DNA from: Flavobacteriaceae bacterium
Lineage (GTDB): Bacteria; Bacteroidota; Bacteroidia; Flavobacteriales; Flavobacteriaceae
Assembly: GCA_003511845.1 (NCBI GenBank)
Contig: DOIV01000227.1
Location: forward strand, 13,317-26,856
Reading direction: 5' to 3'
Length of the DNA: 13,540 nucleotides
Below, one piece after another: positions 1 to 8,391 of this stretch. The notes under the pieces were generated by a model. That model saw only the letters and a list, made by a program, of their open reading frames with translations. It had not been told where the DNA came from and made no database searches. Each line of letters begins with the position of its first letter. The first letter of the stretch is position 1. Both the position numbers and the translations under genes were made by a program.

Positions 1-377
1 CCATTGTTCCAACCAAACCCACTATGAATATTTACAGTAACATTATCTGTATACTCCCAAGGAGAATTCCCTGTGTTAATACCCTCTTCATAATATTCAC
101 CATCATCATAACTATAAGAGTCAACATCTGTAAAAATATCATTTTCACCAATATCTTCATATTTATCAGCTTCTCTTTTAAAATAGTCTTGATATTTATT
201 ACTTTCTGGCTGCGTTTCTTCTACAGCAACTTGCCTTGTAGTGTTGTTAGAAGCGTATATTCCGTCATCATCATAAGTGGTATTTTGATAAGTGCCACAT
301 GATGTTAAACCTAAGAATACCAATCCGATTAAGGAGAAGTAGAACGTTTTTTTACTGGTATTATTTTTATTTTTCAT
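1..377 (-). CDS. Putative lipoprotein, 3' end outside window
   Basis: The minus-strand frame opens with ATG at 377 and runs without a stop off the left edge, giving 125 visible residues. The N-terminus is a lipoprotein signal: a lysine/asparagine-rich start, a hydrophobic stretch (about residues 12-24) and a lipobox-like LTSC with Cys27 as the lipidated residue, followed by GTYQ and then an acidic YDDD. The rest is polar and rich in Asp, Glu, Tyr and Asn, ending in a Gly/Trp/Asn-containing stretch at the edge. No enzymatic domain is visible, and I do not recognise the family beyond seeing it as a Bacteroidota envelope lipoprotein. It is divergent from proS across about 100 bp. The lipoprotein call is well supported; the function is unknown. 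Confidence 0.8.
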   Translation of the reverse strand, partial: MKNKNNTSKKTFYFSLIGLVFLGLTSCGTYQNTTYDDDGIYASNNTTRQVAVEETQPESNKYQDYFKREADKYEDIGENDIFTDVDSYSYDDGEYYEEGINTGNSPWEYTDNVTVNIHSGFGWNN

Positions 378-417
378 ATTGGGTAATATTTAATGGTTCT
401 AAGTTACAAAATATAAT

Positions 418-425
418 TAGTTTTG
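418..425 (+). promoter_or_regulatory. Candidate -7 promoter element for proS
   Basis: TAGTTTTG matches the Bacteroidota housekeeping sigma -7 consensus TAnnTTTG. It lies 54 bases before the proS ATG, giving an inferred leader of roughly 45-50 nt. No clear TTG -33 box sits at the usual spacing, so the support is moderate. Confidence 0.45.
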
Positions 426-479
426 CAATACATATATTTTGTGTTAATCTTATCACAATTTCTGTGCCAAAACAAACTT

Positions 480-1952
480 ATGGGTAAAAATTTAACGAAA
501 AGAACAGAAGATTATTCTAAATGGTATAATGAATTGGTCGTAAAAGCCGATTTAGCTGAAAATTCAGGAGTAAGAGGTATGATGGTTATTAAACCTTACG
601 GATTTGCTATTTGGGAGAAAATGCAAGCGGAACTAGACAGAATGTTTAAAGAAACAGGACATGAAAATGCATATTTTCCATTATTGATACCAAAATCTTA
701 CTTTAGTAAAGAAGCAAGTCATGTAGATGGCTTCGCTAAAGAATGTGCCGTAGTTACTCATTATAGGTTGAAAAATGATGAAAATGGTAAAATAGTAGTT
801 GATGAAAAAGCCAAACTTGAAGAAGAACTAATCGTTAGACCAACTTCTGAAACCATTATCTGGGATACCTATAAAAGATGGATTCAATCGTACAGAGATT
901 TACCTTTACTTATAAATCAATGGGCGAATGTTGTTCGTTGGGAAATGCGGACGCGATTATTTTTAAGAACTTCTGAGTTCTTATGGCAAGAAGGTCATAC
1001 CGCACATGCAACAAAAAGTGAAGCAATCACAGAAGCTGAACAAATGCAAAGAGTATATGCTGATTTTGCAGAAAATTTTATGGCCATGCCTGTTATTAAG
1101 GGTACAAAAACGGATTCAGAACGTTTTGCTGGAGCCTTAGAAACTTATACTATTGAAGCATTAATGCAAGATGGTAAAGCATTGCAAGCAGGGACGTCAC
1201 ATTTTTTAGGTCAAAATTTTGCCAAAGCTTTTGATGTGAAATTTGCAACCAAAGAAGGAAAGAAAGAATATGTATGGGCAACATCTTGGGGAGTTTCAAC
1301 GCGATTAATGGGAGCTTTGATTATGACACATTCTGATGATTTCGGATTGGTATTGCCACCAAAATTAGCTCCAATACAAGTCGTTATCGTTCCTATATAT
1401 AAAGGGGAAGAGCAATTAAATACTATTTCTGAGAAAGTACAGCCTATAATTGAAAGTTTAAGAAAGAAAGGTATTACTGTGAAATTTGACAATAGAGATA
1501 CACATAAGCCAGGATGGAAGTTTGCTGAATATGAATTAAAAGGCGTGCCATTACGAATTGCTATTGGACCTCGTGATATTGAAAACGGAACAATTGAGTT
1601 GGCTAGAAGAGATACATTAACTAAAGAAATTGTAAAACAAAAAGAACTGGTTTCTGTAATTGATAAGTTATTAGTAGAAATTCAGGAAAGTTTATTGCAT
1701 AAAGCAATGGAATTTAGAAAGAAACATATTACAAAAGCTGATACTTTTGATGAATTTAAAGAAATATTAGAAAATAAAGGAGGGTTTGTTTTAGCTCATT
1801 GGGATGGTTCAGATGAGACAGAAAATAAGATAAAAGAGCTTACAAAAGCAACTATACGTTGCATTCCTTTAAAAGAAGATAGTGAAGAAGGGAGCTGTAT
1901 TTTTTCAGGAAAACCATCAAAGAGAAGGGTACTTTTTGCAAAAGCGTATTAA
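480..1952 (+). CDS. proS: Prolyl-tRNA synthetase (eukaryote/archaeal-type, ProS type 3)
   Basis: Class II aminoacyl-tRNA synthetase that charges tRNA-Pro with proline in the cytoplasm. From ATG 480 it is 490 residues, the length of the short form that lacks the inserted editing domain of the E. coli type. Motif 1 lies around residues 33-71 ([11 protein letters not shown], then YFPLLIP). Motif 2 lies around 119-172 ([37 protein letters not shown]). Motif 3 includes [17 protein letters not shown] (271-287). An anticodon-binding domain starts near VVIVPIYKG (301-309), and a C-terminal domain ends in a tyrosine, as is typical of this class. The frame stays open upstream to an ATG at 423, but those 19 extra residues would form a hydrophobic leader foreign to the family, and MGKNLTKR is the usual kind of start, so 480 was chosen. 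The tRNA-Glu/rpsT unit follows. Confidence 0.97.
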   Translation: MGKNLTKRTEDYSKWYNELVVKADLAENSGVRGMMVIKPYGFAIWEKMQAELDRMFKETGHENAYFPLLIPKSYFSKEASHVDGFAKECAVVTHYRLKNDENGKIVVDEKAKLEEELIVRPTSETIIWDTYKRWIQSYRDLPLLINQWANVVRWEMRTRLFLRTSEFLWQEGHTAHATKSEAITEAEQMQRVYADFAENFMAMPVIKGTKTDSERFAGALETYTIEALMQDGKALQAGTSHFLGQNFAKAFDVKFATKEGKKEYVWATSWGVSTRLMGALIMTHSDDFGLVLPPKLAPIQVVIVPIYKGEEQLNTISEKVQPIIESLRKKGITVKFDNRDTHKPGWKFAEYELKGVPLRIAIGPRDIENGTIELARRDTLTKEIVKQKELVSVIDKLLVEIQESLLHKAMEFRKKHITKADTFDEFKEILENKGGFVLAHWDGSDETENKIKELTKATIRCIPLKEDSEEGSCIFSGKPSKRRVLFAKAY

Positions 1953-1967
1953 TTTTTTTAAAAACAC

Positions 1968-1997
1968 TTGCAGAGTTGAAAAAATGTTTTATTTTTG
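1968..1997 (+). promoter_or_regulatory. Promoter of the tRNA-Glu/rpsT unit
   Basis: A TTG (1968-1970) is separated by 19 bases from TATTTTTG (1990-1997), a textbook Bacteroidota -33/-7 pair. The inferred transcription start, near 2003-2005, is about 25 bases before the mature tRNA. It is the best promoter in the window. Confidence 0.85.
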
Positions 1998-2028
1998 CAC
2001 TCGCTTTAGAAGATAAAGTGTAAAGTAT

Positions 2029-2100
2029 GGTCCGTTCGTCTAGGGGTTAGGACGCCAGGTTTTCATCCTGGTAACAGGGGTTCGATTCCCCTACGGACTA
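2029..2100 (+). tRNA. tRNA-Glu (anticodon TTC)
   Basis: A complete cloverleaf is visible. The 7-bp acceptor stem pairs GGTCCGT (2029-2035) with ACGGACT (2093-2099), with a G-T wobble at the first pair and A2100 as discriminator. The anticodon stem CCAGG/CCTGG encloses the loop TTTTCAT with anticodon TTC at 2062-2064. The T arm is AGGGG-TTCGATT-CCCCT. The body closely resembles bacterial tRNA-Glu (TTCGTCTAG start, GTAACAGGGGTTCGA). The 3' CCA is not encoded and must be added enzymatically. It lies between proS and rpsT and appears to be co-transcribed with rpsT. Confidence 0.97.
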
Positions 2101-2151
2101 CAGTAATATAGTATTTGTTAGATAAACAAATAAATAAACAAACAAGATACA

Positions 2152-2403
2152 ATGGCAAATCACAAATCGGCATTAAAAAGAATAAGAAGTAACGAAACAA
2201 AACGTTTAAGAAATAAATTGCAACATATTACTACAAGAAATGCAATTAAGAATTTACGTGGTGTAGAAAAGAAGAAAGAAGCTGAGAAAGAGTTACCAAC
2301 TGTAGTGGCAATGATTGATAAATTAGTAAAGAACAATATTATTCATAAAAATAAAGCAGCTAACCTTAAGTCTAAATTGACTAAGCATGTAGCTTCTATT
2401 TAA
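2152..2403 (+). CDS. rpsT: 30S ribosomal protein S20
   Basis: A primary 16S rRNA-binding protein of the small subunit. The 83-residue product is of family length and strongly basic, starting MANHKSALKRIRSNETKRLRNK, which is the conserved S20 N-terminus, and it continues as the expected helical bundle with the Lys/Ala-rich HKNKAANLKSKLTKHV near the C-terminus. The ATG is preceded by an A-rich leader (AAACAAACAAGATACA) instead of a Shine-Dalgarno sequence, as usual in this phylum. The start lies 51 bases after tRNA-Glu with no terminator between them, so the promoter at 1968-1997 probably drives both. A strong intrinsic terminator follows. Confidence 0.97.
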   Translation: MANHKSALKRIRSNETKRLRNKLQHITTRNAIKNLRGVEKKKEAEKELPTVVAMIDKLVKNNIIHKNKAANLKSKLTKHVASI

Positions 2404-2424
2404 TTTATAATACTATATTTTTAT

Positions 2425-2456
2425 AAAGACTGCCTTTTTAGGCGGTCTTTTTTTTT
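2425..2456 (+). terminator. Intrinsic terminator of rpsT
   Basis: The stem AAAGACTGCC (2425-2434) pairs with GGCGGTCTTT (2441-2450) through nine Watson-Crick pairs and one T-G wobble, around the 6-base loop TTTTTA. A run of T continues to 2456. It lies 22 bases after the rpsT stop. Confidence 0.93.
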
Positions 2457-2549
2457 ACTTTTTTTATAGAATAGTAAAAAATATTGTTTTTTTAAAATTG
2501 ATGATAGGAATTTTTACTTTTTAGTTGTTTTATAATAAAAGTGAAAAAG

Positions 2550-2846
2550 ATGAAGAAACAATTAATAGAAGAATCAACTTATGTTTTATTTGGTGGCGAA
2601 GCTATACAAATATATGGTTTGTCTATTAATATGTTAATGTCGTCTACACAATTAGTATATAAAGTTGCATCTTATAATGAAGTGTCAGCTTTTGTTACTG
2701 AAAGTAAAAAGTGGGATGATTTTATGGAAATAAAGGAAAAAGATTATATTTTACTTAAGAATCATTTATCTAAATCTCCGCCTTTAGGGATTTTAAACAA
2801 ACAGAAAAGAAACAAAAAACCTGTCTTTTTCAACTTCTTTAAATAA
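2550..2846 (+). CDS. Small hypothetical protein
   Basis: An unrecognised gene of 98 residues from ATG 2550. A GTG nine bases upstream (2541) would add three residues, MKK, and cannot be excluded. The sequence starts KKQLIEESTYVLFGG and has a mildly hydrophobic centre (IQIYGLSINMLMSSTQLVY), a Trp/Asp segment (KKWDDFMEIKEKDY) and a basic tail (NKQKRNKKP) ending in FFNFFK. There is no signal peptide, no convincing membrane segment and no known catalytic motif. It follows the rpsT terminator, so it needs its own promoter, but none of TAnnTTTG form was found in the AT-rich 93 bp ahead. It ends 5 bases from the stop of the convergent rodA. Codon use resembles that of the neighbours, which supports it as real. 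Confidence 0.7.
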   Translation: MKKQLIEESTYVLFGGEAIQIYGLSINMLMSSTQLVYKVASYNEVSAFVTESKKWDDFMEIKEKDYILLKNHLSKSPPLGILNKQKRNKKPVFFNFFK

Positions 2847-2851
2847 GTCCA

Positions 2852-4129
2852 TTACCATTCATAAGTTCTATCAGCATCCAATCTGATAAAAATAAATAAA
2901 AGAATGGTAAACCCCCATAATGAAGAACCTCCATAGCTAAAAAAGGGAAGAGGAATGCCAATTGTAGGTAATAACCCTATCACCATACCAATATTTATCA
3001 TAAAATGAAAGAAGAAAATAGTAGCTACAGAATAACCAAAGACACGACTAAATTTTGATTTCTGCCTTTCAGCTACCCATATCAATCGTAAAATAAAAGC
3101 TATAAAAATAATAATTACTGCACTACTACCAATAAAGCCCCATTCTTCACCTACAGTACTAAAAATATAATCGGTATCTTGTTCTGGAACAAATTTACCC
3201 TGAGTTCTATCACCTTCTAAAAAACCTTTGCCTGTTAGTCCGCCTGAACCAATAGTTAACATAGATTGATTGGTATTATAACCAATGCCTCTAGTGTCAG
3301 AATTTTCACCTAAAATAATATTAAATCGGTCTCTATGCCTCTGTTCAAATACATTATTAAAAACAAAATCTACACTAAAAAGGAATAGACCAATAAATAC
3401 ATATAAGCTGACTACTTTTGGCCATTCTCTGTTTAAATGATATTTTTTTGTGTTTATGAGGTAAACAATAAATAAAGTTATTATTGAAAAAATTATGATG
3501 ATAGAACTTGTAAAACCTAAAGATAATGTAATTAAAAAGAGAATGATAGCTAAAAAACCTATGGCAAGGTAATATGAAGGTAATCCTTCTCTGTAAAGTA
3601 CAAATGTTAATGTAAAATATATAAGTGCTGAACCAGCATCAGGTTGTAATGTTATTAGTATTGCTGGTAATAAAAGAATTAGAAATGCACTTAGTTGTGT
3701 TTTTAAATTGCTTAAATCTTTATTGGGTTCGTTTAAAAAGTTTGCAAGAGCTAATGCTGTAGCTATTTTAGCAAATTCAGAAGGCTGTATGCTGCTAAAA
3801 CCGAGGTTATACCATGATGTTGCTCCATTTATATTTGTTCCAAATACAAATAAACCTGCCAAGCTAAGCATTGAAACGATATAAAAAATTCCAGAAAAAC
3901 GTTCGTAAAATTTAGCGTCAATAGAAATAATAATAATAATTAAAACAATGCTTAATCCAATCCATTGGATTTGTTTGCCATATCGAGTAGAAAAATCTAA
4001 AATTTCGCCACTAGTATTTGTTACAGAAGCTGCATAAATATTAATCCACCCTATAAAAACAAGCACTATAAAAAACAGTACTAAGGTCCAATCAATACCA
4101 GCAAATATGCTATTTCGTCTCTTTCTCAA
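2852..4129 (-). CDS. rodA: Rod shape-determining protein RodA (SEDS peptidoglycan glycosyltransferase)
   Basis: Inner-membrane SEDS polymerase that makes glycan strands from lipid II in the elongasome, working with PBP2. The 425 residues form about ten membrane segments. Family signatures include WINIYAA (28-34), SWYNLGFSSIQPSEFAKIA (105-123), LQPDAGSALI (161-170), GIGYNTNQSMLTIGSGGLTGKG (281-302), VPEQDTDYIFSTVGEEWGF (314-332, holding the acidic residues of the catalytic loop; Asp320 is the likely equivalent of the essential SEDS aspartate), and GLLPTIGIPLPFFSYGGSS near the C-terminus. The start codon is TTG, 20 bases inside the end of mrdA. No ATG lies between the preceding in-frame stop and this TTG, and a later start would remove the first membrane segment. 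It is the last gene of the mre cluster and converges on the small hypothetical gene. Confidence 0.96.
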   Translation of the reverse strand: MRKRRNSIFAGIDWTLVLFFIVLVFIGWINIYAASVTNTSGEILDFSTRYGKQIQWIGLSIVLIIIIISIDAKFYERFSGIFYIVSMLSLAGLFVFGTNINGATSWYNLGFSSIQPSEFAKIATALALANFLNEPNKDLSNLKTQLSAFLILLLPAILITLQPDAGSALIYFTLTFVLYREGLPSYYLAIGFLAIILFLITLSLGFTSSIIIIFSIITLFIVYLINTKKYHLNREWPKVVSLYVFIGLFLFSVDFVFNNVFEQRHRDRFNIILGENSDTRGIGYNTNQSMLTIGSGGLTGKGFLEGDRTQGKFVPEQDTDYIFSTVGEEWGFIGSSAVIIIFIAFILRLIWVAERQKSKFSRVFGYSVATIFFFHFMINIGMVIGLLPTIGIPLPFFSYGGSSLWGFTILLFIFIRLDADRTYEW

Positions 4130-5975
4130 GTGCTTGATTTAATAATTGTTTGTCATATTCATCTTGTAAACTGCCTTCAAACATCTTTTTTTCTTTTAAT
4201 GGTCTTTTGGTTTCACCATTTAGGTATTTTTCGATCATTAATGTAGAGATAGGGCCTGCCCATCTAGAACCCCAATATCCGTTTTCTACAAAAACTGCAA
4301 TTGCAATTTTAGGATTGTCTTTAGGTGCAAAGGCTATAAAAATTGAATGATCTTGTCCGTGAGAGTTTTCTGCAGTTCCTGTTTTACCACAGATTTCTAT
4401 TCCTTTAACCCTAGACCAATGTGCGGTTCCACGAGGGTTTTCAACAACTTGAAACATCCCTTCAATTACAGGAGGGAAGTACTCTGGTTTAATACTTGTT
4501 CTTTTTAGTGTAGTAAATTTATCTATTTTAATGGGTTTGTTATCTATTTTTTTGATAATATGTGGTGTATAATAGATGCCTTTGTTTGCAACTATTGCGG
4601 TCATATTAGCTAGCTGAATTGGTGTGGTTAATATTTCACCCTGACCAATAGCATTAGAAATAGTTGTGGATGCTCCCCATTTAAAAGTAGGGTACATTCT
4701 GTTGTAGAATTTATCATCAGGAACATAGCCTTTTACACCAGTAGATAAATCATTATTTAAAAAATTTCCTAAACCAAAACTTTTTACATGGTCACTCCAT
4801 ACTTTCATACCTTCAGACGAGGTTGTCTGGCTTTCAATAATTCTTTTGTAAGTATTAGCAAAGTAAGAGTTACAAGATTTATAGATACCTCTATTAAGTT
4901 TTACTGCTGATCCAAGGGTTCCACAATGGCATTTCATAAAGGCTTTTGAGCTTCTGCCGTATTTAAATCCGCCACGACAATAAAATGGAGTTTCTGTCGT
5001 AATGACTCCTTCCTGTAGCCCTATAAGAGCATTAATAATTTTAAAGGGTGACCCAGGAGGGTATTGAGCCAGTAAACTTCTGTCATAAAGAGGGTTGCTA
5101 TCTTCATCTAGATATAATTTGGTGTAGTTTTTAGAACGTTCCCTACCTACAAGTAAATTAGGGTCATAAGTAGGGCTTGATATTAAAGCTAGTATTTCAC
5201 CAGAAGAAGGTTCTATCGCTACAACACCACCTCTTTTATTTAACATTAAATCTTCAGCGTATTTTTGTAGTTTTATATCTAAAGTAATCGTTACATCTTT
5301 TCCGTGTATTGCTAAGGTGTCATAAATACCATCTTTATATGGGCCAATTTCTTTGTTAAATCTATTTCTTTGGATGAATTTCACCCCCTTAATACCTCTT
5401 AAAGCTTTTTCATATTGCTTTTCTACCCCATTTATACCTATTAGTTCGCCTTGTTGGTAATAGCTATTTTTTTCAAGTAAGGCGTTATTTACTTCGCCGA
5501 TATAACCTAATACATTTCCTGCAGATTTAATTGGGTATTGCCTTAAAGTACGTTTTTGAATGAAAAATCCTTTGTATTTGTACATTTTTTCTTGCAGATA
5601 GGCATAATCACTTTTTGACAGTTGAGCTAAAAACACTGAAGGTATTCTTGGAGAGTATATTCTAGATTTTTTATATTTTTTAATAAAATCTTCTTTTTTT
5701 ATTTTTAATAAACTGCAAAATTCTAAGGTGTCCAAAGGCTTAACATCACGTGGTACTATCATAATGTCATAAGAAGGCTGATTGGCAACAATTAAGATTC
5801 CGTTTCTATCATAAATAAAACCTCTTTCAGGATAGTCATATTTAACGGCAACTGCAGAGTTGTTTAATGGTGATGGTTGGTATTTTGTATTTATTATTTG
5901 GATATAGAATAGTCTGCTTATAAAAAGTAAGCCCACTAATAATATAGAAAAATATGCAATATATTTTTTTTCCAA
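4110..5975 (-). CDS. mrdA: Penicillin-binding protein 2 (class B transpeptidase)
   Basis: Periplasmic DD-transpeptidase anchored by one N-terminal helix (about residues 7-25) that cross-links peptidoglycan made by RodA. After the anchor comes the class B dimerisation domain (YPERGFIYDRNG at 48-59; RQYP and GYIGEV further on). The penicillin-binding domain carries all three active-site motifs: S309-P-F-K312 (SxxK), S367-C-N369 (SxN) and K531-T-G533 (KTG). A Cys/His group, C333, C349, H350 and C351, lies between SxxK and SxN, where E. coli PBP2 has a zinc site. The start is TTG at 5975, 2 bases after the mreD stop; the next Met is residue 72, inside the periplasmic part, so TTG is required. The gene ends overlapping rodA by 20 bases, which suggests translational coupling. 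The length of 621 residues is typical. Confidence 0.96.
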   Translation of the reverse strand: MEKKYIAYFSILLVGLLFISRLFYIQIINTKYQPSPLNNSAVAVKYDYPERGFIYDRNGILIVANQPSYDIMIVPRDVKPLDTLEFCSLLKIKKEDFIKKYKKSRIYSPRIPSVFLAQLSKSDYAYLQEKMYKYKGFFIQKRTLRQYPIKSAGNVLGYIGEVNNALLEKNSYYQQGELIGINGVEKQYEKALRGIKGVKFIQRNRFNKEIGPYKDGIYDTLAIHGKDVTITLDIKLQKYAEDLMLNKRGGVVAIEPSSGEILALISSPTYDPNLLVGRERSKNYTKLYLDEDSNPLYDRSLLAQYPPGSPFKIINALIGLQEGVITTETPFYCRGGFKYGRSSKAFMKCHCGTLGSAVKLNRGIYKSCNSYFANTYKRIIESQTTSSEGMKVWSDHVKSFGLGNFLNNDLSTGVKGYVPDDKFYNRMYPTFKWGASTTISNAIGQGEILTTPIQLANMTAIVANKGIYYTPHIIKKIDNKPIKIDKFTTLKRTSIKPEYFPPVIEGMFQVVENPRGTAHWSRVKGIEICGKTGTAENSHGQDHSIFIAFAPKDNPKIAIAVFVENGYWGSRWAGPISTLMIEKYLNGETKRPLKEKKMFEGSLQDEYDKQLLNQALEKETK

Positions 5976-5977
5976 TT

Positions 5978-6481
5978 TTATTTATTTTTATTCATTAACA
6001 ATAAACTAAATATTATTAATATAATGGTAAATACACTTGTTAAAATTGTTCTTGAAAGAATGGTTAGTAATTCTGAAAATTTAAAATAGTCTAAACTAAA
6101 GAGAATAAAATGATGTGTAAAAGTAAGTATTGCGATAAAGCTTAACAATTTTGAAAAGGGTGTTTTTAAGATGTTAAATACTAAAAAATCTATTTCAGTT
6201 TTCCTTAATAGCCCTTTTATTAGTGGAAGTCTAATATAAGCAATAGCTAAAGTTGCAGCTGCATTAATACCGCCTGAGTCAGAAAAAAAATCAATAATTA
6301 AACCTAAAATAAAACTTAAGATTAAAATAAAACCTCTGTCTCTTCTAAAAGGAAAAACCACAATAAATAATATATATAAAAAAGGGTTGATATACCCTAA
6401 AAACAAGATATTATTTAAAACAATAATTTGAATTAAAATTAATGCAATAAATAAAAAGCTGTATTTAAAAATATCATTCAT
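5978..6481 (-). CDS. mreD: Rod shape-determining protein MreD
   Basis: Small polytopic membrane component of the elongasome. The 167 residues are very hydrophobic, with about five membrane segments, and contain the Bacteroidota MreD signature LGLIIDFFSDSGGINAAATL followed by AYIRLP. The ATG lies inside the end of mreC (8-base overlap ATGAATGA), pointing to coupled translation; mrdA follows after 2 bases. The call rests on position and this motif, because MreD sequences diverge strongly. Confidence 0.93.
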   Translation of the reverse strand: MNDIFKYSFLFIALILIQIIVLNNILFLGYINPFLYILFIVVFPFRRDRGFILILSFILGLIIDFFSDSGGINAAATLAIAYIRLPLIKGLLRKTEIDFLVFNILKTPFSKLLSFIAILTFTHHFILFSLDYFKFSELLTILSRTILTSVFTIILIIFSLLLMNKNK

Positions 6482-7301
6482 TAATAGTTTCTTCTAAATT
6501 TGTTATTTCTTCCTTATCAAAATTTGTAATAATATTTACAGGGCCAATGGCACTCATGTCGTTAAATAGTTTGATATTTATGTCTTTATATGAGTTGTTT
6601 TCTTTATTGAAATCTAAAATAGTACCTACTGGTATTCCTTCTGGGAAAATGGTAGATCTACCTCCTGTTATAATGGTATCTCCATTTTTTATATCAGCTT
6701 GAATTGGTAAATCAATTAATTGAAGTATATTATAGTCTTTAGCATTCCATATTAAAGTCCCGAAATGTAAACTATTGAGTAATTTTACGTTAATCTTTGA
6801 GTTATTATTTAAAATTGAAAGTACAGTAGCGTAATTTTTTGAAGTTGTATTAGTAATACCGATAATACCTTTAGAGTTTATTACCCCTTGGTCAGGTTTC
6901 ACACCTTTTTCTGACCCTAAGTTTATAGTTAAATAATTGTGCTTTTTATGATATTGGTTGTTTATAACATTAGCAAAAGCATAACTATATTTTTGGAAAT
7001 ATTTTAAAGAGTCAATTATAGATATTATATTATGATTGCTATCTATTGCTGTTTTTGAAAGACTGTTTTTTAAACGAGTATTCTCTTCTAATAATTGTTG
7101 GTTATGTTTTTTTAGACTAGTATATTGTTTGAAAGAATATATTTTTTTGTAGATACCACCTGTTAGTAAATTTGCTGAATTTACAAATTTACTTTTATGG
7201 TAAGAATGGCTTTGCACTGTAAAATTTAGAGCAATAATTTGAAGTAACATAAAAAGTATAAAATACTTATACTTAATTATAAAACTTATAATCTGTTGCA
7301 T
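6474..7301 (-). CDS. mreC: Rod shape-determining protein MreC
   Basis: Bitopic periplasmic protein that links MreB/MreD to PBP2 and RodA. The 275 residues start with a short cytoplasmic tail, a membrane helix (about 12-30), a coiled coil (about 56-84, KKHNQQLLEENTRLKNSL) and the paired beta-barrel domain. The barrel carries the conserved LGSEKGVKPDQGVIN (128-142), GIIGIT (145-150) and GDTIITGGRSTIFPEGIPVG (207-226). The C-terminal end is an acidic tail. It follows mreB by 18 bases and overlaps mreD by 8. Length and domain order are ordinary for Bacteroidota. Confidence 0.96.
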   Translation of the reverse strand: MQQIISFIIKYKYFILFMLLQIIALNFTVQSHSYHKSKFVNSANLLTGGIYKKIYSFKQYTSLKKHNQQLLEENTRLKNSLSKTAIDSNHNIISIIDSLKYFQKYSYAFANVINNQYHKKHNYLTINLGSEKGVKPDQGVINSKGIIGITNTTSKNYATVLSILNNNSKINVKLLNSLHFGTLIWNAKDYNILQLIDLPIQADIKNGDTIITGGRSTIFPEGIPVGTILDFNKENNSYKDINIKLFNDMSAIGPVNIITNFDKEEITNLEETINE

Positions 7302-7319
7302 ATATTTATAAAGACTTTA

Positions 7320-8351
7320 CTATTTCATCAATACAATTTGGTACTTTTCTAGGTCTTTCAGAGCGATACCTGTACCTCTAACTACTGCTCTTAGTGGGTC
7401 TTCTGCAACATAAACTGGCAAATCAGTTTTACGAGAAAGTCTTTTGTCTAGACCTCTTAACATTGAGCCACCACCTGCTAAGTAGATACCTGTATTGTAA
7501 ATATCTGCTGCCAATTCTGGTGGAGTTTGAGAGAGTGTTTCCATTACAGCATCTTCTATTCTTAAGATAGATTTGTCTAATGCTTTTGCAATTTCTCTAT
7601 AAGAAATTTTTATTTGTTTGGGTTTTCCACTTAATAAATCTCTACCCTGTACTAAAATATCCTCTGGCGGATTGTCAAGGTCTTCAGTTGCAGCTCCTAC
7701 AATAATCTTTATGTTTTCAGCAGTAGCTTCGCCTACATATAAATTATGTTGAGTACGCATATAATAAGCAATATCATTGGTGAATACATCACCAGCAACT
7801 TTTATAGATTTATCACAAACAATCCCACCTAAAGCAATTACCGCAATTTCTGTTGTACCTCCACCAATATCAATAATCATATTTCCTTTAGGTTGCATAA
7901 TATCAATCCCAATCCCAACAGCAGCAGCCATAGGTTCGTGAATTAAATAGATCTCTTTGGCATTCATATGTTCAGCAGAATCTCTTACAGCACGTTTTTC
8001 TACTTCTGTTATGCCAGAAGGTATACAGATTACCATTCTTAATGAAGGTGGAAAGAAAAAACGTTTTTTGATAGAAGGGATTTGCTTTATAAATTCCTTT
8101 ATCATTTGCTCAGAAGCTTCAAAATCTGCAATTACACCATCTTTTAAAGGTCTGATAGTTTTAATATTCTCATGTGTTTTACCTTGCATGAGATTGGCTT
8201 TTTTACCAATAGCGATAATTTTACCTGTGGTTCTGTCTTTTGCAACAATCGAAGGGCTGTCAATTACAACTTTACCATTATGTATAATAAGTGTATTAGC
8301 AGTACCTAAGTCAATTGCAATGTCTTCGGTTAAGAAGTCAAAAAATCCCAT
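7320..8351 (-). CDS. mreB: Rod shape-determining protein MreB (bacterial actin)
   Basis: Cytoplasmic ATP-binding, filament-forming actin homologue that guides the elongasome along the inner membrane. The 343 residues contain the phosphate-1 loop IDLGTANT (13-20), the Glu of HEPMAAAVG (E139, the position that activates the catalytic water in actins), the phosphate-2 loop IDIGGGTTEIAV (160-171) and the adenosine motif GIYLAGGGSMLRGL (288-301). The N-terminal MGFFDFL fits a membrane-contacting leader. Codon use is more conserved and GC-richer than in mreC and mreD, as expected for a well-expressed gene. It is the first gene of the mre cluster, with a promoter element in the 54-bp gap behind purH. 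Confidence 0.98.
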   Translation of the reverse strand: MGFFDFLTEDIAIDLGTANTLIIHNGKVVIDSPSIVAKDRTTGKIIAIGKKANLMQGKTHENIKTIRPLKDGVIADFEASEQMIKEFIKQIPSIKKRFFFPPSLRMVICIPSGITEVEKRAVRDSAEHMNAKEIYLIHEPMAAAVGIGIDIMQPKGNMIIDIGGGTTEIAVIALGGIVCDKSIKVAGDVFTNDIAYYMRTQHNLYVGEATAENIKIIVGAATEDLDNPPEDILVQGRDLLSGKPKQIKISYREIAKALDKSILRIEDAVMETLSQTPPELAADIYNTGIYLAGGGSMLRGLDKRLSRKTDLPVYVAEDPLRAVVRGTGIALKDLEKYQIVLMK

Positions 8352-8391
8352 AGAGTTATTTTAATTTGGGTTATTTAAAATTGCGAAATGC

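Noticed and set aside
423..479. Extension of proS to an upstream ATG at 423
   Set aside because: The 19 added residues are hydrophobic and unlike any prolyl-tRNA synthetase N-terminus, and they overlap the likely promoter element at 418-425.
24..487. Plus-strand open frames at 24-302 and 299-487
   Set aside because: They lie antisense to the lipoprotein gene and in the proS leader; their Ile/Phe-rich translation is what the complement of AT-rich coding DNA gives, with no family features.
2452..2522. Repeated TTTTTACTTTTT at 2452 and 2511
   Set aside because: Low-complexity T-rich sequence, part of it belonging to the rpsT terminator tail; no sign of function.
7957..8364. A 135-codon plus-strand open frame opposite mreB
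   Set aside because: mreB is certain on the other strand; this frame has no recognisable motif and is a by-product of mreB codon use.
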